Shown here: positions 40,563-48,596 of the stretch, piece by piece | How positions within the stretch are numbered: the stretch's first letter is position 1 | How the letters are laid out: every line of letters starts with the position of its first letter | Assembly (NCBI RefSeq): GCF_004349065.1 | Contig: NZ_SMKZ01000033.1 | Coordinates: 1-64,000 of the forward strand | Origin: Jiangella asiatica | GTDB taxonomy: Bacteria; Actinomycetota; Actinomycetes; Jiangellales; Jiangellaceae | Direction of reading: 5' to 3' | Length of the DNA stretch: 64,000 nt | Notes under the pieces: model-generated | Databases searched by the model: none | Told to the model about the DNA's origin: nothing | Seen by the model: the letters and a program-made list of their open reading frames with translations, nothing else | Position numbers and translations under genes: made by a program

Positions 40563-41756
40563 TCAGAGCCGGGTGACCCGACGGGCGACGTCCGGCGCAT
40601 TCATCCGGTCGGCGAGGTCGACGCCGAGCCCGGGGCGCCGGCTGAGGCGGACTGTGCCGTCGGCGACCTCGGGCAGACCGTCGACGAGCTCGCCGTACCA
40701 GGTGTGCAGAAAGGCGCGGACGGTCTCCTGGATCAGTCCGTTGGGCTGGCTGAGGACGAGGTGGCAGCACGCCGCGAAGGACACCGGCCCGGTACAGTCG
40801 TGGGGCGCCAACGGCACGCCGAACGTCTCCGCCAGAGCCGCGACCTTGCGAGCGTGGGTGATTCCGCCGGTCCACTGCGTGTCAACGGTGACGACGTCGA
40901 TCGCGCCGGTGCGCAGCAGTGGGAGGAAGCCCCGAGTGCCCACGCACGTCTCGCCCGTAGCAACCGGCACGTCGACGTCGGCGGCGAGTCGGGCGAACGC
41001 GTCGACCGCGTCGCCCCGCAGCGGATCCTCGACCCAGTAGGGCTCGTACGGTGCCAATGCCTGGCAGATGCGGGTTGCGGCGGGACGGCTCCACAGGCCA
41101 TGCAGTTCCACCATGATCGCCATGTCCGCGGGGCCGGCCACGGAGCGGATCTGTTCGATGACGCGGAGCCCGTCGGCGAGGTCGATCGGGGTGATCTCGG
41201 TACCGCGCGACGCCTCTGCGTAGCTGTCGAACGGCCACACCTTCATGCCGGTGACACCCTGGGCCAGTAGATCCTCGGTCAATTCGGCTGGCCGCGTCAG
41301 GAAGGCCCTAAGGTCCTCGTAGCGTCCGGTCGTGCCGAGGCCCCAGTTGCTGCTGTGCTGGCGGGCTGTCTGGCTGACGTAGCCCGGCCCCGCGCAGGTG
41401 TTGTAGATGCGAATGTCGTCACGGACAGGTCCGCCCAGCAGTTCGGCCACTGGTAGCTCGGCGCGCTTGCCCAGCAGGTCCCACAGCGCGATGTCGATGG
41501 CACCGAGCGCGCGCTTCTCGATCCCTCCGCCCTGGTAGCCGACGTACGGCTCGAGCAGCCCCGCCAGGCGTTCCGGGCCGAGGTCGTCCTGTCCCAGCAC
41601 CAGCGGGGCCGCGGAGTCGTGCAGGTAGGCCTCCACCGCGGTGGGGGAGAAGTACGCCTCGCCCAGGCCCGTGAGGCCCTCGTCCGTGTGCAGCAGGACC
41701 ATGCACACGTTGGGCTGGAACGCGGGGCGCAGGGTCTCGAGCGCCACGAGCTTCAT
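40563..41756 (-). CDS. Enolase-superfamily sugar-acid dehydratase (mandelate racemase group)
   Basis: The 397-residue protein has the capping domain and a TIM barrel with the three metal ligands (VELHG, WVEDPL, ATGET) and a His base near the end (LAPHDCTGPVSFAACCHL). MKVWPFD at the second strand is typical of the mandelate racemase and galactarate or gluconate dehydratase group. It most likely removes water from an aldonate or uronate-derived acid to give a 2-keto-3-deoxy acid. It leads the operon that includes the CUT1 importer, behind two GntR-type operators. The exact acid is not predictable here. Confidence 0.88.
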   Translation of the reverse strand: MKLVALETLRPAFQPNVCMVLLHTDEGLTGLGEAYFSPTAVEAYLHDSAAPLVLGQDDLGPERLAGLLEPYVGYQGGGIEKRALGAIDIALWDLLGKRAELPVAELLGGPVRDDIRIYNTCAGPGYVSQTARQHSSNWGLGTTGRYEDLRAFLTRPAELTEDLLAQGVTGMKVWPFDSYAEASRGTEITPIDLADGLRVIEQIRSVAGPADMAIMVELHGLWSRPAATRICQALAPYEPYWVEDPLRGDAVDAFARLAADVDVPVATGETCVGTRGFLPLLRTGAIDVVTVDTQWTGGITHARKVAALAETFGVPLAPHDCTGPVSFAACCHLVLSQPNGLIQETVRAFLHTWYGELVDGLPEVADGTVRLSRRPGLGVDLADRMNAPDVARRVTRL

Positions 41757-41790
41757 CAGGCTCCCCTCCGAGTCGCAGGCAGCTGGACAG

Positions 41791-41806
41791 ACCGGTAAGA
41801 CCAGTT
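41791..41806. promoter_or_regulatory. FadR-type GntR operator, site 1
   Basis: ACCGGTAAGACCAGTT; its reverse complement AACTGGTCTTACCGGT matches the FadR-subfamily form ACTGGTCNNACCAGT. It lies 35-50 bp upstream of the leftward dehydratase start. A second copy is at 41869. Confidence 0.6.
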
Positions 41807-41868
41807 GCTGAACTATGGAGCATGCAAGGTGTGCACGTCAACCGGCATCGCGGTGCACCTTTCCCTTT

Positions 41869-41883
41869 ACTGGTCTTGCCAGT
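41869..41883. promoter_or_regulatory. FadR-type GntR operator, site 2
   Basis: ACTGG-TCTTG-CCAGT has exact 5-bp arms and differs from site 1 in two positions. The sites are about 78 bp apart centre to centre, in the 201-bp gap between divergent operons. A near-palindromic AAGGTG...CACCTTT pair (41826-41862) lies between them. Confidence 0.6.
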
Positions 41884-41957
41884 TTGACCGCGCCTCCTCT
41901 ACAGTCGCGCACCAAGCCCTGGACCGTCGGGGCACGCGACGAAGCGAGGAGTGAGCC

Positions 41958-42965
41958 GTGACAGAGCCATCCCCACGTGTGGCAGTGCTGTTGACCGACC
42001 GCGCCCGTGCGATGGTCATGAGCGACCGGGCCGCGGAGCGGCTGGACGCGCTCACCGAGGTCACCTGGGCGAGCGGAAACGCCGACGACTGGGACCTCGA
42101 CAGCCTGCTCGAGGGGGCGGTCGCGGCCGTCACTGGCTGGTTCACCCCCTGGATCGGTGCCGACCTGCTCGAAAGACACCCGCGGCTGCGATTCCTCGCG
42201 CACACCGCCGGGTCCGTCCGCGGCCTTCTGCCGCTCGAGCTCGTGGGTGCTCGGCTGCGGGTGAGCCACGCGACACCGCTGTTCGCGCCGGCGGTCTCCG
42301 AGTTCACGATCATGCAGATGCTCAGCTGCCTGCGACACCTGCCAGCGCTGGACAAGGGGATGAAGGCCGGAGCCGCCTGGGACTCCTTCGACGGCCGCTA
42401 CCGCGCGGGCCTGCTGGGCTCGCGAACGGTCGGCGTGATCGGCGCTAGCCGGAGCGGCCGTGCCGTCATCACGCTGCTGCGGGCGTTCGGCGCGACCGTG
42501 CTGGTGGTCGACCCGACGGTGTCCGAGGAAGACGTCGCGGCCCTTGGCGCCGAGCGGGTCGAGCTGGACGAACTGCTGCGCCGCTCGGACATCGTGACGC
42601 TCCATGCGCCGCTGCTGCCGGAGACGGAGGGCATGCTGGGCGCCCGCGAGCTCTCCCTGATCCGGGACGGCGCCATCCTCGTCAACAGTGCACGCGGCGG
42701 GCTGATCGACAGCGCTGCCCTTTATGCGGAGTTCAGCAGTGGCCGGCTGAGCGGCGCTCTGGACGTCTTCCCCGAGGAGCCGCTGCCCGACCAGAGCGCC
42801 TGGCGCGAGCTCGACAACGTCATCGTCTCGCCGCACCGCGCCGGATACACCGTCGAGTCGCATCTGCGCAACGGCGACGCGATGGTCGATGAGATCGGGC
42901 GCTGGCTGCGCGGCGAGCTTCTGCAGTTCGAGATCCCGCCGCAGCGGGTTGCGGTGGTCGCATGA
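41958..42965 (+). CDS. D-2-hydroxyacid dehydrogenase family protein
   Basis: The 335-residue protein has the NAD-binding motif VGVIGASRSGR (about residues 158-168) and the catalytic Arg in NSARGGLID, Glu in DVFPEEPL and His in SPHRAGYT. All three are present, so it should be active in oxidising a 2-hydroxy acid or reducing a 2-keto acid. GTG start with GAGGAGTGAGCC upstream. It is the first gene of a five-gene rightward operon divergent from the dehydratase. Relatives occur beside sugar-acid dehydratases. Confidence 0.9.
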   Translation: MTEPSPRVAVLLTDRARAMVMSDRAAERLDALTEVTWASGNADDWDLDSLLEGAVAAVTGWFTPWIGADLLERHPRLRFLAHTAGSVRGLLPLELVGARLRVSHATPLFAPAVSEFTIMQMLSCLRHLPALDKGMKAGAAWDSFDGRYRAGLLGSRTVGVIGASRSGRAVITLLRAFGATVLVVDPTVSEEDVAALGAERVELDELLRRSDIVTLHAPLLPETEGMLGARELSLIRDGAILVNSARGGLIDSAALYAEFSSGRLSGALDVFPEEPLPDQSAWRELDNVIVSPHRAGYTVESHLRNGDAMVDEIGRWLRGELLQFEIPPQRVAVVA

Positions 42966-43714
42966 GCCGCGACCTCGCCGGACGGTCTGCACTGGTCACG
43001 GGTGGCGGCACCGGCATAGGGCGCGGTATCGCCCTGGCATTGGCCGCTGCCGGCGCCGACGTCGCCCTGACCTACCACAACCACGACGGCGAGCAGGTGG
43101 CTGCGGAGATCCGGTCGGCCGGCCAGCGATCCCGGGCGTTCGCCCTCGACGCCCTGGACAGCCGTGATGTGGACCGTGTCGTCGACGCCGCGGCGGCGGA
43201 GCTGGGTCGCCTGGACATCCTCGTGAACAACGTCGGCGGGCTGGTGGCCCGGCAGGACGGTGCCACGATGTCCGATGAGCACTGGCACCGGGTCATCGAC
43301 ATCAACCTGTCCAGCGTCATGTACGCCACCCGCGCCGTGCTGCGCCACCTGCCCGACGGCGGCCGTGTCGTGACCATCTCATCCCTGGCCGCTCACCACG
43401 GCGGGGGCGCGGGCGCCGCCGCTTACGCAGCCGCCAAAGCCGGGGTGCACGGTCTGTCGCGCAGCCTGGCCAAGGAGCTGGGTCCGCGCGGGATCACGGT
43501 GAACGTCGTGGCCCCTGGACTGATTCTGCAAACCCCCTTCCATGAGACCTTCACGCCCGTCGAGGCCCAGCAAGCCGCGGTCGCGGCAACACCGCTGGCC
43601 CGTGCTGGCGTGCCGGCTGATGTGGCCGGCGCGGTGGTGTATCTCGCGTCGGATCGCGCGTCCTTCGTGACCGGCGCCGTCCTGGACGTGAACGGCGGCA
43701 CGTACTTCGTCTGA
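42962..43714 (+). CDS. Short-chain dehydrogenase/reductase
   Basis: A 250-residue classical SDR: TGGGTGIGRG (12-21), NNVGG, the serine in TISSLAAH and YAAAKAGVHGL for the catalytic Tyr-Lys. TYHNHD after the second strand lacks the acidic residue, so NADP is as likely as NAD. The ATG overlaps the preceding stop by four bases. The C-terminus (VLDVNGGTYFV) is the usual substrate-loop end. It most likely reduces or oxidises a sugar acid or keto intermediate in the GntR-controlled pathway. Confidence 0.92.
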   Translation: MSRDLAGRSALVTGGGTGIGRGIALALAAAGADVALTYHNHDGEQVAAEIRSAGQRSRAFALDALDSRDVDRVVDAAAAELGRLDILVNNVGGLVARQDGATMSDEHWHRVIDINLSSVMYATRAVLRHLPDGGRVVTISSLAAHHGGGAGAAAYAAAKAGVHGLSRSLAKELGPRGITVNVVAPGLILQTPFHETFTPVEAQQAAVAATPLARAGVPADVAGAVVYLASDRASFVTGAVLDVNGGTYFV

Positions 43715-43749
43715 TCTCCCAAGCGATCCGATCCGAAACGAGGACCCGT

Positions 43750-44514
43750 ATGACCGCGTTGACCGTGACCGTCTGGAACGAGTTCGTCCACGAACGCGAG
43801 GAGCCCGAGGTCCAAGCGATCTACCCGAAGGGCATCCACTCCGTCATCGCCGACGCCCTCCAGGCTCGTCTGGGTGGCGCCGTCCACCTGCGGTCCGCGA
43901 CGCTCGACCAGCCGGAGCACGGCCTGAGCGAGGAGGTGCTCGAGACCACCGATGTGCTGATCTGGTGGTCGCACATCGCCCAGGAGCAGGTGGCCGACGA
44001 AGTCGTCGAGCGCGTTCACGACCGGGTTCTGCGCGGCATGGGCATGATCGCGCTACACTCCGCGACCAAGTCGAAGATCTTCCGCAAGCTCATGGGGACG
44101 TCCTGCTGTGTGCGCTGGCGTCGCGAGAAGGACCGAGAGTTCGTGTGGACGATCAAGCCCGACCACCCCATCGCCGCCGGGCTGCCCGAGGTCTTCTCCA
44201 TCCCCCAGCAGGAGATGTTCTGCGAGTTCTTCGACGTCCCGGACCCCGACGAGCTGGTCTTCATCAGCTCCTTCCCAGGTGGCGAGGTGTTGCGCAGCGG
44301 TCTGTGTTATCGCCGCGGCTATGGCCGCGTCTTCTATTTCAGCCCCGGCGACCAGGACTTCCCCGTCTATCACCACCCGCTGGTCCAGCAGGTGCTCGCA
44401 AACGCCGTGCAATGGGCTCGGCCGGCAGCCGGCGTGCGCACCGACCCCTACCTGAGTCGCAACAGCCCCACCGGGTGGCTGGACGCCGTGCCGCACGGCG
44501 TAGCCGGGAAGTGA
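43750..44514 (+). CDS. ThuA-like domain protein
   Basis: The 254-residue protein shows the ThuA (trehalose-utilisation) pattern, a class I glutamine-amidotransferase-like fold: VWNEFVHEREEPEVQAIYP at the N-terminus, TTDVLIWWSHIAQ, GMGMIALHSATKSKIFRKLMG and GYGRVFYFSPGDQDFPVYHHP. ThuA proteins occur with ABC sugar importers and Gfo/Idh/MocA dehydrogenases and help convert keto-sugars, though the reaction is still debated. GAGGA precedes its ATG. It stands between an SDR and a TIM-barrel isomerase. Confidence 0.88.
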   Translation: MTALTVTVWNEFVHEREEPEVQAIYPKGIHSVIADALQARLGGAVHLRSATLDQPEHGLSEEVLETTDVLIWWSHIAQEQVADEVVERVHDRVLRGMGMIALHSATKSKIFRKLMGTSCCVRWRREKDREFVWTIKPDHPIAAGLPEVFSIPQQEMFCEFFDVPDPDELVFISSFPGGEVLRSGLCYRRGYGRVFYFSPGDQDFPVYHHPLVQQVLANAVQWARPAAGVRTDPYLSRNSPTGWLDAVPHGVAGK

Positions 44515-44519
44515 CGCAC

Positions 44520-45362
44520 ATGCCGGTCACTGTGCTGTTCACCAAGCTTTTCGGGTCGCTTCCCCTTGAGTCGGTGGGCGAGGCCGCCGCTGATCTGGGG
44601 TTCGACGGCATCGACCTGTTGATCCGCCCGGGGTCCAGCGTCGTGCCGGACGAGCCGGCTGGCATCCCTGCAGCAGTCCTCGCCATAGCGAGGGCCGGCC
44701 TCCGCGTACCGACCGCGACCACCGACCTCACCAGCGTCGACGTGAGCGGGCTCAAGGAAGGTAGGGGAGCGGCCGAGGCGGTGCTGGGCGCCTGCGCAGA
44801 GGCCGGGATCGGCCTGGTGCGGCTGGGGTACTGGTACTACGACGGCACGCGGCCGTACCGGAAGCTGTTCGACGATGCGCGGCGCGACCTCGACGGTTTG
44901 GAACGTCTGGCCAGCAGGTTCGGACTCGTTCTAACTGTCCAGCTGCACGGGGGCACGATCCACTCGTCCGGCGCGCTGACCGCCCGCTTGCTCGAGGGAC
45001 ACGACCCAGCGCTTCTCGGCGCCTATATCGATCCGGGTAACCAAGCGGTACAGGATGGCCGAGAGGACTGGCGTCTGACGTTCGACCTGCTGGCGCCTTG
45101 GCTGCGTTGTGTCGGAGTGAAGAACGGGGGATGGGCGGCCGCGGGCACGGACCCGTCGGGGCAGCGGCTGTGGAGCTCGGACTGGCTCGGAGTGCCGGAC
45201 GGCTGCGTGCCGTGGCACGACATCCTCGCCTACCTGACTCGGAGCGCGTACGAGGGGCCGCTGTCCTTCCACGGCCACTACGAGCTGCCGTTCGAGCATG
45301 TCCTCGACCAGACCCGTACCGACCTGCGATACGTGCGGCGGCTATTGGAGGCCGACCGGTGA
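44520..45362 (+). CDS. Sugar phosphate isomerase/epimerase family (xylose isomerase-like barrel)
   Basis: The 280-residue protein begins VTVLFTKLFGSLPLESVGEA and carries ADLGFDGIDLLIRPG, LTVQLHGG, GAYIDPGN, CVGVKNGGW and LSFHGHYELPF. These are elements of the AP endonuclease 2 / xylose isomerase-like barrel, with His, Asp and Glu positioned for a divalent metal. ATG at 44520 follows the ThuA stop by five bases and the next gene overlaps its end, so this is one operon. It probably interconverts keto sugars; the substrate is unknown. Confidence 0.88.
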   Translation: MPVTVLFTKLFGSLPLESVGEAAADLGFDGIDLLIRPGSSVVPDEPAGIPAAVLAIARAGLRVPTATTDLTSVDVSGLKEGRGAAEAVLGACAEAGIGLVRLGYWYYDGTRPYRKLFDDARRDLDGLERLASRFGLVLTVQLHGGTIHSSGALTARLLEGHDPALLGAYIDPGNQAVQDGREDWRLTFDLLAPWLRCVGVKNGGWAAAGTDPSGQRLWSSDWLGVPDGCVPWHDILAYLTRSAYEGPLSFHGHYELPFEHVLDQTRTDLRYVRRLLEADR

Positions 45363-46102
45363 GCGCTTCGTGGGAGTGCCACCGGCTCGCCGGCCAGGTC
45401 GTCCTGATCGCCGGGGCCAGCAGCGGCATGGGACGGGCCACCGCCCTCGCCGCCGCCGGCGAGGGCGCCGCGGTGGGCGTGCTGGCCCGTCGGGGCGATG
45501 TGGTGGACAGTGTCGTCGGTGAGATCACCGCCGCCGGGGGTGAGGCGGCACCGTGCGTTGCCGATGCTACGTCGGAGACGGAGACCGCAGCGGCGGTGAA
45601 GATGCTGACGGAACGGTTCGGGCGGCTGGACGCCCTGGTGAACTGCGTCGGTACGAACATCGCCGAGCGGTCGTTGCGGCTGATCGACGCGGACCACTGG
45701 CGGGCTGTGCTCGCGGCCAACCTGGATGCCGGATTCGTCCTGACCCGGTCCGTCCTGCCGACCTTCCGCGCACAGGGCGACGGACTGATCGTGCACGTGT
45801 CTTCGTCCGCGGCGAAGCGCGCGGATCTCGCGGGCGTCGCGTACCACGCCGCCAAGGCGGGGATCGCCGGTCTGGCGCACGCGACCATGGAGGAGGAACG
45901 TCCCAGTGGCGTCCGGGTGAGCGTGATCTTCCCCGGGTTGACCGATACCCCGCTGGTGGCGAAGCGGCCAGAACCGGTGCCGCCGGAGGTCATGGCGCTG
46001 GCCATGCAGCCCGAGGACGTCGCCGCGATGTGTGTCGCCCTGCTGGCGCTGCCGGCGCGGGCGTACGTGCCGGAGTTGCTGCTCTACCCGAGCCGACTGT
46101 AG
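45359..46102 (+). CDS. Short-chain dehydrogenase/reductase
   Basis: A 247-residue SDR starting at GTG 45359 (GTGA overlap with the isomerase stop): IAGASSGMGRATAL (14-27), NCVGTNIAE, the Ser in HVSSSAAK and YHAAKAGIAGL. PGLTDTPLV marks the substrate loop. ARRGD after strand two suggests NADP use. It is the last gene of the operon; the IS256 relic begins just beyond. Confidence 0.9.
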   Translation: MSASWECHRLAGQVVLIAGASSGMGRATALAAAGEGAAVGVLARRGDVVDSVVGEITAAGGEAAPCVADATSETETAAAVKMLTERFGRLDALVNCVGTNIAERSLRLIDADHWRAVLAANLDAGFVLTRSVLPTFRAQGDGLIVHVSSSAAKRADLAGVAYHAAKAGIAGLAHATMEEERPSGVRVSVIFPGLTDTPLVAKRPEPVPPEVMALAMQPEDVAAMCVALLALPARAYVPELLLYPSRL

Positions 46103-46117
46103 ACGGAACAACGGCGG

Positions 46118-46690
46118 CGCGTCGGAAATGACCAGCTTTGACGCCGGCCAGGCCGCGAGCGACCAGGCCGGCGAAGTACACGTTTCGGTCTCGCTGGTGG
46201 CGGCCTCGTCGCCGAGGACCTCGCGGTGCCCGTCGGCGTTGACGCCGGTCACCACGAGTACGACAGTGTTGATTACGCGGCCGCGGCCGCGGACCTTCAT
46301 GGTCAGCGTGTCGGTCGCGACGAACGTGAACGGCTCGGCATCACCAAGCGGTCGGGTGCGGAATGCCGCGACCTCCTCGTCCGGGTCCGCCGCCATCCGC
46401 GAGACCTGCGACCTCGACAACGACGTGATGCCGAGGGTCTGCACGAGCTTGTCCATCCGCCGGGTGGAGCCACCAAGCAGGTAGCAGGCCGCGACCACGC
46501 TGATCAGCGCCGCCTCGGCCCGCTTGCGCCGCTCCAGCAGTCACCCCGGGACGTACGTCCCCTGGCGCAGCTTGGGAATCGCCACATCGATCGTGCCCAC
46601 GCGGGTGTCCAGCTCGCGGTGCCGGTAGCCGTTGCGGAAGTTCACCCGCTCCTGATCAAGGTGGACGAGGCGAGGGCAGGTGGGGGAGGC
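46118..46690 (-). pseudogene. Broken IS256-family transposase
   Basis: Leftward pieces read NFRNGYRHRELDTRVGTIDV, AIPKLRQGTYVPG, then a TGA (46541-46543) where relatives have Trp, then LLERRKRAEAALISVVAACY, MDKLVQTLGITSLSRSQVSR, MKVRGRGRVINTVVLVVTGV and NADGHREVLG. After that a frame shift leads to FAGLVARGLAGVKA. This is the central part of IS256-type (Mutator-like) transposases. Both ends are missing. It fills most of the 749-bp gap after the SDR; the remainder (46691-46851) shows nothing. Confidence 0.8.
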
Positions 46691-46851
46691 GGTCGAGGCC
46701 AGGGGCGATGTGAAGCCAGCGTGCCGTGGCCCTGCACGACAGCCCAAGAGTCATCGAGCATCGCTGAGGTCCCCGTCGCATCAGCACTGGACGGGAAGCA
46801 CCGTCCTGCTACCGCTCGTGAGAGCTCTCGGTCAGCGAACGCCATCTAGTG

Positions 46852-47685
46852 TCAGCGCAGCGTCCAGACCGGCTTCCGCTTCTCGGTGAAAGCGCGCGCT
46901 CCTTCGGCGCCGTCGTCGGTCTCGGCGATCTGCTGGTCGAGGTGGCGGGCGTAGCTCTTGAGCGCGGCCGGGAACTCGGCCGTCAGGCGGTAGAGGCGGA
47001 TCGCGCCCTGCACGGCCAGCGGCGAGCTGCGGCAGATCATCTCGGCCAGCCTCTCGGCCGCGCCGACCACCTCGTCCTTGGGGACCACCTCGTTGACGAT
47101 GCCCTGGCGCAGGCAGTCCGCGGCGCTGAGGCGGCCGTTGCACAGGGTCAGGTACGCCGCCGCGGTGCGCGGCAGCGCCAGGTACATCTCGTGTGGTGCG
47201 CCGAGCCGGCCGACGTTGGTGTGCTGGTCGCCGATCCAGGCGTCGTCGGCCATGACCCGTAGCTGGCACTGCAGCGCGAGGTTGAGGCCGACGCCGACGG
47301 CGAAGCCGTTCAGGGCGCAGATGAGGGGCTTCTCCAGCTCGACGTCCTGGGGTTGCCCACCGCCGCCCCAGTGGAAGAGCGGGCTGTTCGGGTCCTCGTG
47401 CGGGGTGCGCTCGCCGCGGGCCTGGTACTCGGCCAGGAACTTGACGTCGCGGCCGGCGCAGAACGCGTCGCCGGTGCCGGTGACGATGCCGACGTAGACG
47501 TCCGGGTCCAGGGCGATGTCGCGCCAGCACGAGCGTAATTCCTGGTAGGCGTAGGTGTGCAGGGCGTTGCGGACGTGCGGTCGGTTGATCGTGACGTAGG
47601 CGACGTGGTCCTTCTTCTCGTAGATGACGTGCTCGAGGTCGCGGGGTGTGGACGACGGATCGTAGGGCGATTCGTACCTGGGCAA
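46852..47685 (-). CDS. Enoyl-CoA hydratase/isomerase family protein
   Basis: The 277-residue crotonase-fold protein has VTINRPHVRNALH, the oxyanion-hole region GTGDAFCAGRDVKFL and ICALNGFAVGVGLNLALQC, and RLGAPHEMYLALP in the active-site region. The usual catalytic Glu positions are not clearly kept (VGRLGAPHE), so it may be an isomerase or hydrolase rather than a hydratase. It lies 15 bases downstream of a second crotonase in the same direction, under the IclR-controlled promoter. Confidence 0.88.
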   Translation of the reverse strand: MPRYESPYDPSSTPRDLEHVIYEKKDHVAYVTINRPHVRNALHTYAYQELRSCWRDIALDPDVYVGIVTGTGDAFCAGRDVKFLAEYQARGERTPHEDPNSPLFHWGGGGQPQDVELEKPLICALNGFAVGVGLNLALQCQLRVMADDAWIGDQHTNVGRLGAPHEMYLALPRTAAAYLTLCNGRLSAADCLRQGIVNEVVPKDEVVGAAERLAEMICRSSPLAVQGAIRLYRLTAEFPAALKSYARHLDQQIAETDDGAEGARAFTEKRKPVWTLR

Positions 47686-47700
47686 TCCGGGCTCCCTTGG

Positions 47701-48492
47701 TTACCTGGACGGTGGTTGCGACGGGCCGAAGACGGCCGCTCGTTTCTCGACGAAGGCCCGCCTCGCCTCGGCGGCGTCGGCGCCGCGGCTGACGTCGGCG
47801 GTGATGGTTTGTTCCAGCCGGAACCCGTCGCGCAGCGACAGAGCGTCGACCGTCGTGAACGACGTCCTGATGGCGCGGACGGCGGACGGGCTCTTGGCCG
47901 CCAGGACAGCCGCGAGCTGGCCGGCCGCGAGGAGCAGCTCGTTCCGCGGCACGCACTGGGCGACGGCGCCGAGCCGGTACATCTCGGCCGCGGGCACGCG
48001 CTCTCCGGTCAGCACCATGCGCCGCACCGTGGCCGGTGGCAGCATCCGATGCAGGAAGCTGGCTCCTCCGGCTTGGCCGACGTCGATCTCGGGCATGCCG
48101 AAGAACGCGGTCTCAGCCGCGACGACGACGTCGCAGCAGGCCGTGAGCACCGCGCCGGCACCGAGGGCGGCGCCGTTCACGGCGGCGACCACTGGCTTGG
48201 CGCTGTCGAGGACGGCGAAGAAGGTCTCGCGGGTCAGCCGCTCGGCCCGCCGCTGCTCGCCGGCGGCGGCGGCCTGGGCCTGCTTCTCCTTGATGTCCGC
48301 GCCGGCGCAGAAGACCGGGCCGTTGGCCGCCAGCACCACCGCGCGCACGTCGTCGCGCTCCTGCAGGGAGTCGAACGCGGTGGTCAGTTGCTCGCGCAGG
48401 TGCCCGTTCAGCGCGTTGACCGGCGGTCTGGCCAGCGTCACCGTGGCGACGAATCGATCGTCGACGTCGACGTGCACGCTGCCGGACTGCAT
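47701..48492 (-). CDS. Enoyl-CoA hydratase/isomerase family protein
   Basis: The 263-residue crotonase has VTLARPPVNALN, NGPVFCAGADIKEKQ and VVAAVNGAALGAGAVLTACCDVVVA (oxyanion hole), then FGMPEIDVGQAGGASFLHRML. The Glu in MPEIDVG and the Gly-rich loop fit hydratases. ATG at 48492 is chosen; 12 earlier codons are open but not protein-like. An IclR-like composite operator lies 29-62 bp upstream, and the IclR gene follows 105 bp further on, in the same leftward direction. Confidence 0.9.
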   Translation of the reverse strand: MQSGSVHVDVDDRFVATVTLARPPVNALNGHLREQLTTAFDSLQERDDVRAVVLAANGPVFCAGADIKEKQAQAAAAGEQRRAERLTRETFFAVLDSAKPVVAAVNGAALGAGAVLTACCDVVVAAETAFFGMPEIDVGQAGGASFLHRMLPPATVRRMVLTGERVPAAEMYRLGAVAQCVPRNELLLAAGQLAAVLAAKSPSAVRAIRTSFTTVDALSLRDGFRLEQTITADVSRGADAAEARRAFVEKRAAVFGPSQPPSR

Positions 48493-48520
48493 GCGCAATG
48501 TCCTCCAGAGGCCACTGGAT

Positions 48521-48554
48521 GTTCGCAAAGCGAACGCTCGTACAATAAGCGAAC
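48521..48554. promoter_or_regulatory. IclR-type composite operator, site 1
   Basis: GTTCGC-AAA-GCGAAC (48521-48535) is a perfect palindrome, with an extra GCGAAC at 48549-48554 after 13 bases. Read on the other strand this is GTTCGC-N13-GTTCGC-N3-GCGAAC, the same arrangement as at 49525-49558. It lies upstream of the crotonase operon. Confidence 0.7.
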
Positions 48555-48596
48555 AGGCGCGAAGCTATCTGGTCGTCTCGGGGGATGTCAACGGTG

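Noticed and set aside
41826-41862. AAGGTG...CACCTTT inverted pair between the two GntR operators as a further operator
   Set aside because: The arms match only over 6-7 bases with a long loop; not convincing as a separate site.
46226-46849. Plus-strand open frame over the IS256 relic
   Set aside because: It is the complement of recognisable transposase pieces and has no family features.
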